Part shown: positions 8,485-16,281 of the stretch, one piece after another
How positions within the stretch are numbered: the first letter of the stretch is position 1
Layout: each line of letters starts with the position of its first letter
Source of the DNA: DATIKM01 sp035477595
Lineage (GTDB): Bacteria > Armatimonadota > Chthonomonadetes > Chthonomonadales > CAJBBX01
DNA length: 30,250 nucleotides
Direction: 5' to 3'
NCBI GenBank assembly: GCA_035477595.1
Contig: DATIKM010000135.1
Coordinates: forward strand, 1-30,250
The notes under the pieces: model-generated
What the model saw: only the letters and a program-made list of their open reading frames with translations
Database searches by the model: none
Told to the model about the DNA's origin: nothing
Program-made: the position numbers and the translations under genes

Positions 8485-9032
8485 AGCGCATGGCGGCCTT
8501 CTTGGTGCTGGCACTCGCCATGGCAGGGTGCGGTGGGCGGACCGCCTCGCCCGTTGCCGAAGTCGAGGCGCGTCCCGCTGCGGAGCCTCTGCCCGAGGTG
8601 GCAACGCGTGTCGTGCAGGTGCGGTGGCAGGCAAAAGCGCGCGGCGGCGACCTCGTGCCGCAGCTCGAGGTGCGCGCGGCGCGCGGCCGGGTCGAACCGG
8701 ACGGCCTGACCGGCGACCTAGAGCAGGCTACGGGCACGCTGTATCGCGACGGTGAGGCGCGCGCCACGTTCGAGGCACCGCTCGTGACGGCGAACCAGGC
8801 TGCGCAGCAGGTGGTGGCGTCAGGCGGAGTCGTCGTTCGCAGCGTCCGGCCGCCCGGAATCACCGTGCGAGCCCAAACAGTAACGTGGCACTCCAGCGAC
8901 CACCGCGTGGTAGCCCGTGGCGACGTGTGGTTCGAACAGAAGCCCCCTGCGGCCCGGAGAGCGGTCGCGTGGGGCGGTCCGTTTGAGAGCGCCACGCTCA
9001 ACACACAGATCGAGCGTCTGACGATCCCATAG
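8481..9032 (+). CDS. lptC: LptC-like lipoprotein of the lipopolysaccharide export bridge
   Basis: LptC links the LptBFG extractor in the inner membrane to the LptA bridge across the periplasm. This 183-residue protein starts with a lipoprotein signal ending in LAMAGC (lipidated Cys17). The rest is beta-rich, with a repeating pattern of the LptA/LptC fold (LTGDLEQATGTLYRDGEARATF, then VTANQAAQQVVASGGV). E. coli LptC has a membrane helix rather than a lipid anchor, but lipoprotein versions are known. The assignment rests largely on position: it overlaps rlmN by 4 bp and is followed by an LptA-like gene, lptB and an lptF/G gene. Sequence identity to proteobacterial LptC is low, so an OstA-like protein of unknown exact role remains possible. 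Confidence 0.78.
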   Translation: MKRMAAFLVLALAMAGCGGRTASPVAEVEARPAAEPLPEVATRVVQVRWQAKARGGDLVPQLEVRAARGRVEPDGLTGDLEQATGTLYRDGEARATFEAPLVTANQAAQQVVASGGVVVRSVRPPGITVRAQTVTWHSSDHRVVARGDVWFEQKPPAARRAVAWGGPFESATLNTQIERLTIP

Positions 9033-9067
9033 CGCCCGGCGCCCTGAAAGCCGGACGGGAAGGGCCA

Positions 9068-9817
9068 ATGTGCGTCATGTATAGGGGTGTGGCGCCTTAT
9101 CTTATACTCATGTGCTGCGTGGCCGCTGCCGCGTGGGCCGGTCAGGCCGATCCGCAGGCAAGGGCGGGGCAAGCAAGGGCGATCCACTTCGGCGACATCG
9201 TGCTCCGTGGCTTCGAGCGCGCCGAAGTAGCGCTGGGCACGTCGGCGCGGGCGACGGGGCCGAACACGACCGTAGACACGGTAGACGAAGCGCGGAAGAG
9301 CTCTGCGCGCCTGCAGGCCGCATCCATTACGGCGTACATGGCGCCCAAGAGCGCGAATCGCGTCGAGCGCGTCGAGGCGCAGGGCAACGTACGATTCCAG
9401 GTCACCCGGCCGGCGTCCGGCGGCGAGGGGTCACAGGTGGTGCGCGGCAGCGGTGCGAGAGCGGTCTACTACCGCGAGAGGCGCCTGCTCGAAATGCAGG
9501 GGCCCATCACGTTCTCCGCCGATGAGCCTGTTCCAGGTGGGGGTAACGGCCGGCAGACAGTGGACGGAAGGGCAGACAGCGCTGTCTACGACGAGGGGAA
9601 GAACGTGCTGTCCCTCATCGGTGATGTGCAGGCTACGGTGGTCACGCCGCAGACGACGGCAGAAGGGTCGACTTTCAGCGGCGATCGCGTCGACGTAGAC
9701 ATGAGCGTGAACCCATACACGGTGGTGATCAGTGTGACGGCGGCGGACCGCGGCAGGGTGAACATTCGGTTGCGCGAGCCTGAGCCCGAGCGTGGGCAGG
9801 GCGCACCGCAGAGGTAG
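9068..9817 (+). CDS. lptA: LptA/OstA-like periplasmic lipopolysaccharide transport protein
   Basis: A 249-residue exported protein with an N-terminal signal (about residues 1-25, ending AAAAWAG) and a beta-jellyroll repeat pattern of the LptA/OstA type: segments such as VEAQGNVRFQV, ARAVYYRERRLLEMQGPITF and SAVYDEGKNVLSLIGDVQATV alternate modified-substrate and strand motifs. LptA forms the periplasmic bridge that passes lipopolysaccharide from LptC to LptD. It is longer than E. coli LptA (185 residues), with an insertion around 65-90. The ATG at 9068 has a purine-rich GGGAAGGG just upstream; a second in-frame ATG at 9077 is possible. It sits between lptC and lptB. No lptD-like gene is in the window. 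Confidence 0.82.
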   Translation: MCVMYRGVAPYLILMCCVAAAAWAGQADPQARAGQARAIHFGDIVLRGFERAEVALGTSARATGPNTTVDTVDEARKSSARLQAASITAYMAPKSANRVERVEAQGNVRFQVTRPASGGEGSQVVRGSGARAVYYRERRLLEMQGPITFSADEPVPGGGNGRQTVDGRADSAVYDEGKNVLSLIGDVQATVVTPQTTAEGSTFSGDRVDVDMSVNPYTVVISVTAADRGRVNIRLREPEPERGQGAPQR

Positions 9818-9871
9818 CTGCGGCGGGCGACCGTACCGCAGGCAGGCATCGGGCGAGGGCAGGGGGCTTTC

Positions 9872-10591
9872 TTGGAGATCGCGGCGGAGGACCTGGTTAA
9901 GAGCTACCGTGGTCGGGCGGTGGTGAACGGGGTCAGTCTCGGCATGCGCCGGGGCGAGATCGTCGGTCTCCTCGGGCCGAACGGCGCCGGCAAGACCACT
10001 ACCTTCTATATGGTGGTGGGCCTGGTGCGTCCATCCCGCGGCCGGGTCCTGCTCGACGGTGAGGACATAACGCACCTTCCCATGTACCGGCGGGCTCGCC
10101 GGGGCATCGGTTATCTGCCGCAGGAGCCCTCCGTGTTCCGCGAACTCACCGTGGAGGACAACCTGCGGCTGGTGCTGCAGTTCACGTCATTGACGCGCTC
10201 CGAGCAGGACAAGCAGCTCAACGGGCTGCTCGATGAGCTGCACATCGCCCACCTGCGCGGCGCCGTGGGCAAGACGCTGTCGGGTGGGGAGCGCCGCCGG
10301 GTCGAGATCGCGCGCGCCCTCGCCACTGCCCCCGCGTTCATCTTTCTCGACGAGCCGTTTACTGGGGTTGATCCCATCGCCATCCAGGACATCCAGCAGA
10401 TCATCTGCCACCTGAAGGGCCGCAACATCGGCATCCTGATTACCGACCACAACGTCCAGGCCACGTTGCGGATCACCGAGCGCGCATACATCATCGCCGA
10501 TGGCGAGATCAAAGCGTCGGGTCTCTCCGACGAGCTGCCAGATGACCCGATCGCGCGCAAGTACTACTTCGGGGAAGGGTACGGGCCCTGA
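9872..10591 (+). CDS. lptB: Lipopolysaccharide export ATPase LptB
   Basis: Cytoplasmic ATPase that powers extraction of lipopolysaccharide from the inner membrane with LptF/G. The 239 residues carry Walker A GPNGAGKTT (35-43), Q-loop YLPQEPSVFREL, signature LSGGE (136-140), Walker B with D160-E161 and switch histidine H193. The stretches NGAGKTTTFYMVVGL, SGGERRRVEIARAL and FLDEPFTGVDPIA are hallmarks of LptB rather than of general ABC ATPases. The start is a TTG with AGGGGG five bases upstream. lptF/G begins 4 bp after its stop codon. Confidence 0.96.
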   Translation: MEIAAEDLVKSYRGRAVVNGVSLGMRRGEIVGLLGPNGAGKTTTFYMVVGLVRPSRGRVLLDGEDITHLPMYRRARRGIGYLPQEPSVFRELTVEDNLRLVLQFTSLTRSEQDKQLNGLLDELHIAHLRGAVGKTLSGGERRRVEIARALATAPAFIFLDEPFTGVDPIAIQDIQQIICHLKGRNIGILITDHNVQATLRITERAYIIADGEIKASGLSDELPDDPIARKYYFGEGYGP

Positions 10592-10594
10592 GCG

Positions 10595-11740
10595 ATGTCC
10601 GTCCTGGATCGCCTGATCATCCGCGAGCTGACCGGCCCGATCGTCAACAGCATCTTCATGTTCCTGGCGGTGCTGTTCGGCGGCGCTTACCTGTTTCAGA
10701 TCACGGATCTGCTGGTCCAGGGCGCGCCGTTTTCGCTGGTTCTGCAGATCGCGCTGTTCACGCTTCCTGTACTGGTGACGCAGGCGTTCCCCATGGGCAT
10801 GTTGCTCGGAACGCTGCTGGCATTCGGCCGCCTCTCTGGTGACAGCGAGCATGTCGCGCTCTTCGGGTGCGGCGTCAGCATGATGCGTATCGCTCGCCCC
10901 GTGGCCGTCGTCGGCCTGGTTGTGAGTGTGGCAGCCTTTCTGTGGAACGAGATCGTGGTGCCACCAGCGCAGGTGGCGTTCTATGACCTGCGCCACAGTG
11001 CGCGGGAGAACATCGAGGCCGGCGCGCGACCGATGGACTACATCATCCGCCGCGATGACGGCACCGTGGACCAGGTGGTGACGATCCAGGGCGGCTACGA
11101 TGCGGAGCAGCGCCGCTTCCGCGGCGTCACCATTCTGAAGATGAGCGACGATCCTCTGAGAGTCGGCCAGCCTGAGGTGATCGTGTATGCCGAGTACGCC
11201 GAGCCGCGGGGGACCGACCCGAAGGGCCGCGACTGGGTCTACCACAACGTGTTCATCACCTATCTGCGACCGGATCCCGATCGCCGCACGTTCCTGGACA
11301 CTTACAGCGAGCGGGCCAGCACGGTGACCCTGCCCCGCAATGTTCGGATGGGGCGCGACTTCAAGGGGGTGCTCGCACAGACCCCACTCGACAACCGCAC
11401 CATGTCCTTCCGCGCTCTGCGTGCGGAGATCGAGCAGGACAGCGCGCGCGGGGAGAACACGCTCGGAGCTCAGGTCGACCTATGGGAGAAGCTCTCGCTC
11501 CCACTTGCTAGCGTCATCTTCGGTCTGGTAGCGGCGCCTTTGGGGCTGCGTCCACACCGCGGGTCGAAGGCGATGGGCTTTGGCATCGCAATCGGCATCA
11601 TCTTCGCCTACTGGGTCCTCTACCGTTGGATGTACACTCTGGGTAAGGGTGGGGGAATCCCCCCGATGCTCGCCAGCTTCACGGGCTGCCTGATAGGTCT
11701 GGTCGTCGCAGGCATCCTTATCTACCGCGCTCGCCAGTAG
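10595..11740 (+). CDS. LptF/LptG-family lipopolysaccharide export permease
   Basis: Inner-membrane permease of the YjgP/YjgQ family that works with LptB. In its 381 residues, three N-terminal membrane helices (about 10-125) are followed by a large periplasmic beta-jellyroll (about 130-285) and three C-terminal helices (about 290-378). The opening LDRLIIRELTGPI, the FPMGMLLGTLLAFGRL segment and the WEKLSLPLASVIFGLVAAPLG segment, which includes the coupling region for LptB, are typical. Proteobacteria have two different permeases, LptF and LptG; only one gene lies here, so I give no letter. It is the last gene of the rlmN-lpt run; 113 bases separate it from the next gene. Confidence 0.93.
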   Translation: MSVLDRLIIRELTGPIVNSIFMFLAVLFGGAYLFQITDLLVQGAPFSLVLQIALFTLPVLVTQAFPMGMLLGTLLAFGRLSGDSEHVALFGCGVSMMRIARPVAVVGLVVSVAAFLWNEIVVPPAQVAFYDLRHSARENIEAGARPMDYIIRRDDGTVDQVVTIQGGYDAEQRRFRGVTILKMSDDPLRVGQPEVIVYAEYAEPRGTDPKGRDWVYHNVFITYLRPDPDRRTFLDTYSERASTVTLPRNVRMGRDFKGVLAQTPLDNRTMSFRALRAEIEQDSARGENTLGAQVDLWEKLSLPLASVIFGLVAAPLGLRPHRGSKAMGFGIAIGIIFAYWVLYRWMYTLGKGGGIPPMLASFTGCLIGLVVAGILIYRARQ

Positions 11741-11853
11741 GCGATGGCATTCAGTGTAGGTATGGCACGCAAGACCTGGACATCCATGGCCACCTGACAG
11801 GTCGGGTCGGTCGTGCAGCAGGTCCGCGCGCTGAACGGGGTAAGGTGGTCGGC

Positions 11854-13413
11854 ATGTCGTGGACCGTGGTGGGCCTGATCGTAACTGTGCTGATGGGCGG
11901 CTTCATCGCCTACAACGGCGACATCATAGGTCGCCGGTACGGCAAACGCCGCGCCACCCTGCTGGGTCTGAGACCGCGGCACACCGCAGTGCTGGTGACC
12001 ACCGTTACCGGTGTGTTGATCTCGGCCCTGACCGTCGGCATCATCTTCCTCGTAACTCCTCCGGTTCGGCGCGTGATCCTCGAGGGCGAGCGTGCAATCC
12101 GGGCTGGTGCGCGCCTCCAGAGCGAGAACGCGCGTCTGCACGCCCAGGTGGTGATGACCCGCGAGGAGCTCAGCCTGCTCCAGGAAAGCCAGGCGCGCCT
12201 GGAGGCCCGGTACGTGGCGCGCCAGCGCGAGCTTCTGCGGGAGATCCAGGAGAGCGCTGGGCGGCTTGATCGGGAGCGCGCCAGGCTTGATGAGGCGCGA
12301 CGGCTCGCGGGACGTGCGGAGGCGGCAAAGCGAGTCGAGATGCAGAGGTCGAGTGAGCTCGCGCGGCGCAACGCGGGATTGGAGCGCCGAAACGCTGAGC
12401 TGACGACCTTCAACGATGACATGGGCGCCCGCAACGTCGAGCTCACGCGCATCAATGGCGATCTGGCACGGGCGAATGTGGACCTTGTCGCCCGCAACGA
12501 GGACGCCCTGAGACAGAGCACGGTGCTGGAGGCGCGCAACGCGGAGCTCGTACAGGGCAACGAGACACTGTCGCGGAACAAGGATGTGCTGCTCGCCGTG
12601 AACCGCAGCCTGATCGATGAGAACGGCGCGCTGCAGTCAGAGAAGCAGAACATGCTCGCCGAGCGCGACCGGCTCGACATGGAGATGCGTGGCGTCTTCG
12701 CCGATGTGATGGAGCTGGCGCGGGCGCTCCGCAGCCGGCGCGTGATCGCGCATGCGGGCGAGGACCTGGCGCGCGATACGCTTCCCGCCGGATCGTCTCC
12801 TGACATGGTGCGCGAGCGGATCGGCGCTCTGCTACACAAGAGCCACCTGGTCGCTCTCGAGCGCGGGGCCGCGGCGGGTGAGCGCGCCCGTGCCGTGGAG
12901 ATCCAGCCGAAACGGTTCGTGACGGTCTCCGACGCTGGTGCGACCGTGTCGCCGGTCGTCAGCGAGTTGGACCGGACTGAGGCGCTGGTGTCACGCCTGG
13001 CGTGGTCGCCCGAGCCCGTCTGTCTGGTCACGGTGGCCGTGGCCAACGCGGTGGAGAGGGAGCCTGTGTCCGTCGACATCCAGCCATTCCCGGACCGGCT
13101 GGTCTACCGGAAGGGCCAGGTGCTCGGTACACGGCGTCTGGAGACCGAGCGCACACCGACGGAGGTGTTTGACGCCATCGTGAGCTTTCTCCGCTCCGTG
13201 GGGCAGTCTGCCATGTCGCGCGGGATGATCCCACGCCTCGACGCCTCAACGGGTGAACCGCAGGTAGGCGCGCTGGCAGCGGGCGAGATCGCGGGCCTGA
13301 TGGAGCGTGTGCGCGGCGCCGGTAGGCGCGTGCAGCTCTCCGCCATCGCCGCGACCGACATCTACGCTTCCGAGCCCCTGCGGCTCGAGTTCGGTGTCCG
13401 GCCAGTCCTCTGA
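11854..13413 (+). CDS. DUF3084 membrane-anchored coiled-coil protein
   Basis: Function unknown; DUF3084 proteins are best known from cyanobacteria. The 519-residue protein has two N-terminal membrane helices (about 4-20 and 44-66) separated by the family's conserved loop (GDIIGRRYGKRRATLLGLRPR). A coiled coil of roughly 210 residues (about 75-285) and a globular C-terminal domain follow. Within the coil, residues 173-257 form a very regular heptad array with Asn at one core position and Leu at the other. ATG 11854 is preferred over GTG 11845 because AAGGTGG lies five bases before it. It follows the lpt genes on the same strand, and its 3' end overlaps the next gene by 20 bases. An envelope or membrane-organising role is a guess from architecture and neighbours. 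Confidence 0.88.
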   Translation: MSWTVVGLIVTVLMGGFIAYNGDIIGRRYGKRRATLLGLRPRHTAVLVTTVTGVLISALTVGIIFLVTPPVRRVILEGERAIRAGARLQSENARLHAQVVMTREELSLLQESQARLEARYVARQRELLREIQESAGRLDRERARLDEARRLAGRAEAAKRVEMQRSSELARRNAGLERRNAELTTFNDDMGARNVELTRINGDLARANVDLVARNEDALRQSTVLEARNAELVQGNETLSRNKDVLLAVNRSLIDENGALQSEKQNMLAERDRLDMEMRGVFADVMELARALRSRRVIAHAGEDLARDTLPAGSSPDMVRERIGALLHKSHLVALERGAAAGERARAVEIQPKRFVTVSDAGATVSPVVSELDRTEALVSRLAWSPEPVCLVTVAVANAVEREPVSVDIQPFPDRLVYRKGQVLGTRRLETERTPTEVFDAIVSFLRSVGQSAMSRGMIPRLDASTGEPQVGALAAGEIAGLMERVRGAGRRVQLSAIAATDIYASEPLRLEFGVRPVL

Positions 13414-13837
13414 GAGCGGCTCGCCCCTGGTCGTAGCGATCGATCCGGGGCGTGCCCGCTACGGCGTGGCGGTCGTGGCCGCCCATGGCGCCACGATCGT
13501 GCGACGGGTTGGGTGCGCCCCGGATGCCGCCGACGATGTGCTCGGCCTCGTCGAGCGGTACCAGCCCCTGGCGGTCGTGCTCGGCGGCGGCACGGGCGGT
13601 GGGAGCCTGATGCGCGCCCTCCGCCAGCGGTCGCCTGGACTGACCATCGATGTCGTGGACGAGGCGCACACGTCCGAGATGGCGCGAGCGCGGTGGCTCG
13701 TCGAGCATCCGCCGCGAGGATGGCGACGCCTGGTTCCTCGCGGCCTTCTGACGCCGGACACCCCGTACGACGACCTTGTCGCGGTCATCCTGGCCGAGCG
13801 TTGGTGGGCCACTCACCGGCAGGACTTTGCCACGTAG
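13394..13837 (+). CDS. RuvC/YqgF-like RNase H-fold protein
   Basis: A 147-residue protein with the RNase H-like fold of RuvC and YqgF. It opens with VVAIDPGRARYGVAVV, whose Asp and following Gly-Arg match the first catalytic strand of RuvC/YqgF. It ends with PYDDLVAVILAERW, where an acidic pair precedes the last helix, as in RuvC's final catalytic aspartates. A central DEAHTSEMAR resembles the YqgF middle region. It is shorter than RuvC (about 170) and close to YqgF (about 140). Two jobs are possible: Holliday-junction cutting or 16S rRNA maturation; neighbours do not decide. The GTG at 13394 is chosen because the family N-terminus follows directly; the frame stays open further upstream inside the DUF3084 gene. 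Translation is probably coupled to that gene through the 20-base overlap. Confidence 0.72.
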   Translation: MSGQSSESGSPLVVAIDPGRARYGVAVVAAHGATIVRRVGCAPDAADDVLGLVERYQPLAVVLGGGTGGGSLMRALRQRSPGLTIDVVDEAHTSEMARARWLVEHPPRGWRRLVPRGLLTPDTPYDDLVAVILAERWWATHRQDFAT

Positions 13838-13919
13838 CGGCAAGAGTGGGAGCGCGGCTCGCCCTACGCCCGTCCCCTTGGATGTGGCGGCTGTCGGATA
13901 GCCAGGGCCCTCGGTGTTG

Positions 13920-13949
13920 TTGACTCCCACCTGTTGTTTGTGCTATTGT
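13920..13949 (+). promoter_or_regulatory. Sigma70-type promoter of the SLH barrel gene
   Basis: TTGACT (13920-13925) and TATTGT (13944-13949) are separated by 18 bases, with TG one base before the -10 (extended -10). The predicted start is near 13956, about 290 bases before the coding start. The stretch 13838-13919 between the previous gene and this promoter holds nothing I can name. Confidence 0.65.
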
Positions 13950-13955
13950 CGGAGA

Positions 13956-14247
13956 CAGGCGGGCGTGTGTGTCCGTGCGGGCGAGTCGTGGGCAATGCGG
14001 CGCGTCCCGTGGGTGCGATGGCCGCCTATCCGGTGCGACGAAGGGCAGCACGCGAATCCGTTGGAGTGCGCGGGATGGCGTGGTTGTTGGCGGCCGCTCC
14101 GGAGAGTTGTGGACGCGAGGTAACAGGGGAACTCCGTCCGCATCCTCGCCGGTTCGACCACCATCACTGCTCCACCACCGCGGGCTTCCACCGGGTCGCA
14201 GCGGCTTTCCGTCGCACACGCTGAGACACGTCGAAGGAGGAAGCATC
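13956..14247 (+). other. Long 5' leader of the SLH barrel mRNA
   Basis: About 290 bases lie between the predicted transcription start and the ATG. Possible structure includes a stem GCGAGG (14115-14120) with CCTCGC (14144-14149). The ribosome binding site AAGGAGG (14234-14240) is the strongest in the window and sits seven bases before the ATG. No known riboswitch class is recognisable. Confidence 0.4.
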
Positions 14248-16185
14248 ATGAGGAAGGCGCTGACCTTTCTGACCGCTTCTCTCGCCCTGACGTGGGTCGC
14301 CGGTGCCAAAGCTCAGACCGCGCCGGATATGTTCCAAGACGTTGATCCGACGCACTGGGCGTACGAGGCCATGGAGAATCTCCGGGCCCAGAACATTGTC
14401 ATCGGTTACCCAGACGGCTGGTTCCGTGGGCGGCGGACCATGACCCGGTACGAGTTCGCCGTGGCCCTGGATCGGGCGCTGAGGTCGCTTCCCGATCCGC
14501 AGGCCGCCACGGGCGTGCCGGGCCCAGCGGGCCCAGTCGGCCCAGCGGGCCCAGCCGGTCCGAGGGGAGAGAAGGGTGACAGGGGGGATCCTGGCGTGGG
14601 CCCCGAGGAGCTCGAGCAGCTCCGACGGCTTGCCAGGGAGTTCCGCGATGAGCTGGCAAGCCTCGGCACCAGCGTAAGCGCGGCGAACGCCAGGATCGAT
14701 CGGCTGGCGCGCGACGTCGAGCAGCTAAAGGCGACGGTCGACGCCATGCCGAGGATCACAGGCGGTGCGTGGGTCGGCATTCGTGCAGATCGCGCAGCCG
14801 GTAACTACATCGACAGGGATGGCCGGCGGTTCGAGGGCGGCGTGCCGCTCCTTCGAGAGCCATCGGTCCTCCACCTGTTCTCGCTCGGGATCGATGCCAA
14901 GATCCCCGGCGGCGCAACGTTGCTGGCACGTCTGACCACCGACAACTACCTTAGCTCTCTCGGTGGAACGACGTCCATGGTGACTGACTGGGGCGACGCA
15001 AAGCGCCCCGACAGCACGACCTACATCGACAGGCTCGAGATCGCCACCCCGTTCGCTGGAGTGGGCCAGGACTCGAGGCTGACGATCGGCCGCTTCGCGC
15101 ACAGGACCACGCCGCTCGTGTTGACGAGGCCGGACGTCGATTCGTACTTCCACGTTCCGTGGATCGACGACGGCATGTACCGCATGGACGGTCTCCGGTT
15201 GGACGGCAGGTTCGGCTCCGTCGGAGTCGAGGTCTTCGCCGGCGCCACCCGGACCGTCAAGACCATCAATGGCGAGTTCGGCTTCAACAGCCCGCTCGCC
15301 GGCATCTCGGCCCCGCCAGCGGTGTTGGGGGGCAAGCCCACTGGCCTCTGCGCTCTCTCGGGTGCCCCCACCGTCCCCGGCGCGATGATGGTCGACCAGA
15401 TGATCGGCGCCAGCGTCAGGCTCCCGATCCGCATGATGGAGGGCGGCCACATTCGTGCGTCCGCGCTCGCCATGAACTCGGAGTACGGTGGTGGCGGCGC
15501 CTTCGGTCCGGAGTTCACCAACGTCCTCGTGGTGGGGTCGGACGTGGGCCTGAAGCTCAGCGAGCGCCTGTCGCTCGACGGCGAGTGGGCGAAGAGCCTC
15601 ACGGGTCGCCGTCGCTTCGACACGGTGAACGCCGAGATGAACAACGCGTTCCTGGCTACGCTCGGCTATACGACCGAGAGGCTGTCGTTCTCCGCGGGGT
15701 ACAAGTACATCGATCCGTTGTACTATGCGCCTGGCTCGTGGGACAAGATCGGCAACTGGTTCAACCCGGTCAACATCCAGGGCCCGACGTTCCGCGCGAA
15801 GTTCGACATGTCTGAGAACTTCGGCATGCACGTGGGCGGCTCGTTCCTTTGGGGCGCCCGTACGGTGAACGCCGCTGCGATGACGCCGTCCGACCAGGTC
15901 AATCGCATCCTCGCGGGCTTCCGCTGGAATCTCGCCAGGAACTTCCAGACCACGCTCGATTGGGAAGGCGTGTACTGGGCGCTGGACATGGCTGCTGGCG
16001 GCCGCGAAGGCACAGGAAGGGTCCATCCGACGGAGCACTACTTCACCATCGGAACGGGCTACAACCTGACAGAGAACACCAGACTGAAGCTCGGCTACCA
16101 GGTTGGCGACGTGAATGGCAAGGGTCTGATTGGCCCGCGCTTCAACTTCAGCGCCATCACCACGCAGGTGTCGGTGAAGTTCTAG
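14248..16185 (+). CDS. SLH-domain outer-membrane beta-barrel protein with a collagen-like segment
   Basis: A 645-residue exported protein. A signal peptide (1-22, ending AKA) leads to one SLH domain (about 29-78, with FQDVDPTHWAYEAMENL and MTRYEFA). Nine uninterrupted Gly-X-Y triplets (89-115), a coiled coil (about 117-160), and a long beta-strand-rich region ending in Phe (VSVKF), as outer-membrane barrels do, follow. SLH-plus-barrel proteins such as cyanobacterial porins, Deinococcus/Thermus SlpA and Veillonella OmpM tether the outer membrane to the cell wall and act as pores. The collagen-like insert is not part of that standard layout. AAGGAGG seven bases upstream fixes the start; an open frame further upstream is ignored. 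The strong ribosome binding site, own promoter and strong terminator suggest a major surface protein. Confidence 0.9.
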   Translation: MRKALTFLTASLALTWVAGAKAQTAPDMFQDVDPTHWAYEAMENLRAQNIVIGYPDGWFRGRRTMTRYEFAVALDRALRSLPDPQAATGVPGPAGPVGPAGPAGPRGEKGDRGDPGVGPEELEQLRRLAREFRDELASLGTSVSAANARIDRLARDVEQLKATVDAMPRITGGAWVGIRADRAAGNYIDRDGRRFEGGVPLLREPSVLHLFSLGIDAKIPGGATLLARLTTDNYLSSLGGTTSMVTDWGDAKRPDSTTYIDRLEIATPFAGVGQDSRLTIGRFAHRTTPLVLTRPDVDSYFHVPWIDDGMYRMDGLRLDGRFGSVGVEVFAGATRTVKTINGEFGFNSPLAGISAPPAVLGGKPTGLCALSGAPTVPGAMMVDQMIGASVRLPIRMMEGGHIRASALAMNSEYGGGGAFGPEFTNVLVVGSDVGLKLSERLSLDGEWAKSLTGRRRFDTVNAEMNNAFLATLGYTTERLSFSAGYKYIDPLYYAPGSWDKIGNWFNPVNIQGPTFRAKFDMSENFGMHVGGSFLWGARTVNAAAMTPSDQVNRILAGFRWNLARNFQTTLDWEGVYWALDMAAGGREGTGRVHPTEHYFTIGTGYNLTENTRLKLGYQVGDVNGKGLIGPRFNFSAITTQVSVKF

Positions 16186-16217
16186 GCTTGCTCGACGTAT
16201 GAGCAAGTTGGTCAGTT

Positions 16218-16253
16218 GGGCTCCCGCTCGCTGTCCGAGCGGGAGCCCTTTCT
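16218..16253 (+). terminator. Rho-independent terminator after the SLH barrel gene
   Basis: A perfect 13-bp stem (16218-16230 with 16236-16248) closes a 5-base CTGTC loop and is followed by TTTCTCT. A smaller hairpin, CTTGCTC/GAGCAAG (16187-16207), lies just before it. It stands between the barrel gene and the small secreted-protein gene. Confidence 0.9.
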
Positions 16254-16281
16254 CTCGCTGAATGCAGACGAGGTGAATGCG

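Noticed and set aside
14512..14592. DNA tandem repeat in the collagen-like region
   Set aside because: Repetition of GGCCCAGC-like units is short and follows from the Gly-Pro-Ala codons; it is better described at protein level.
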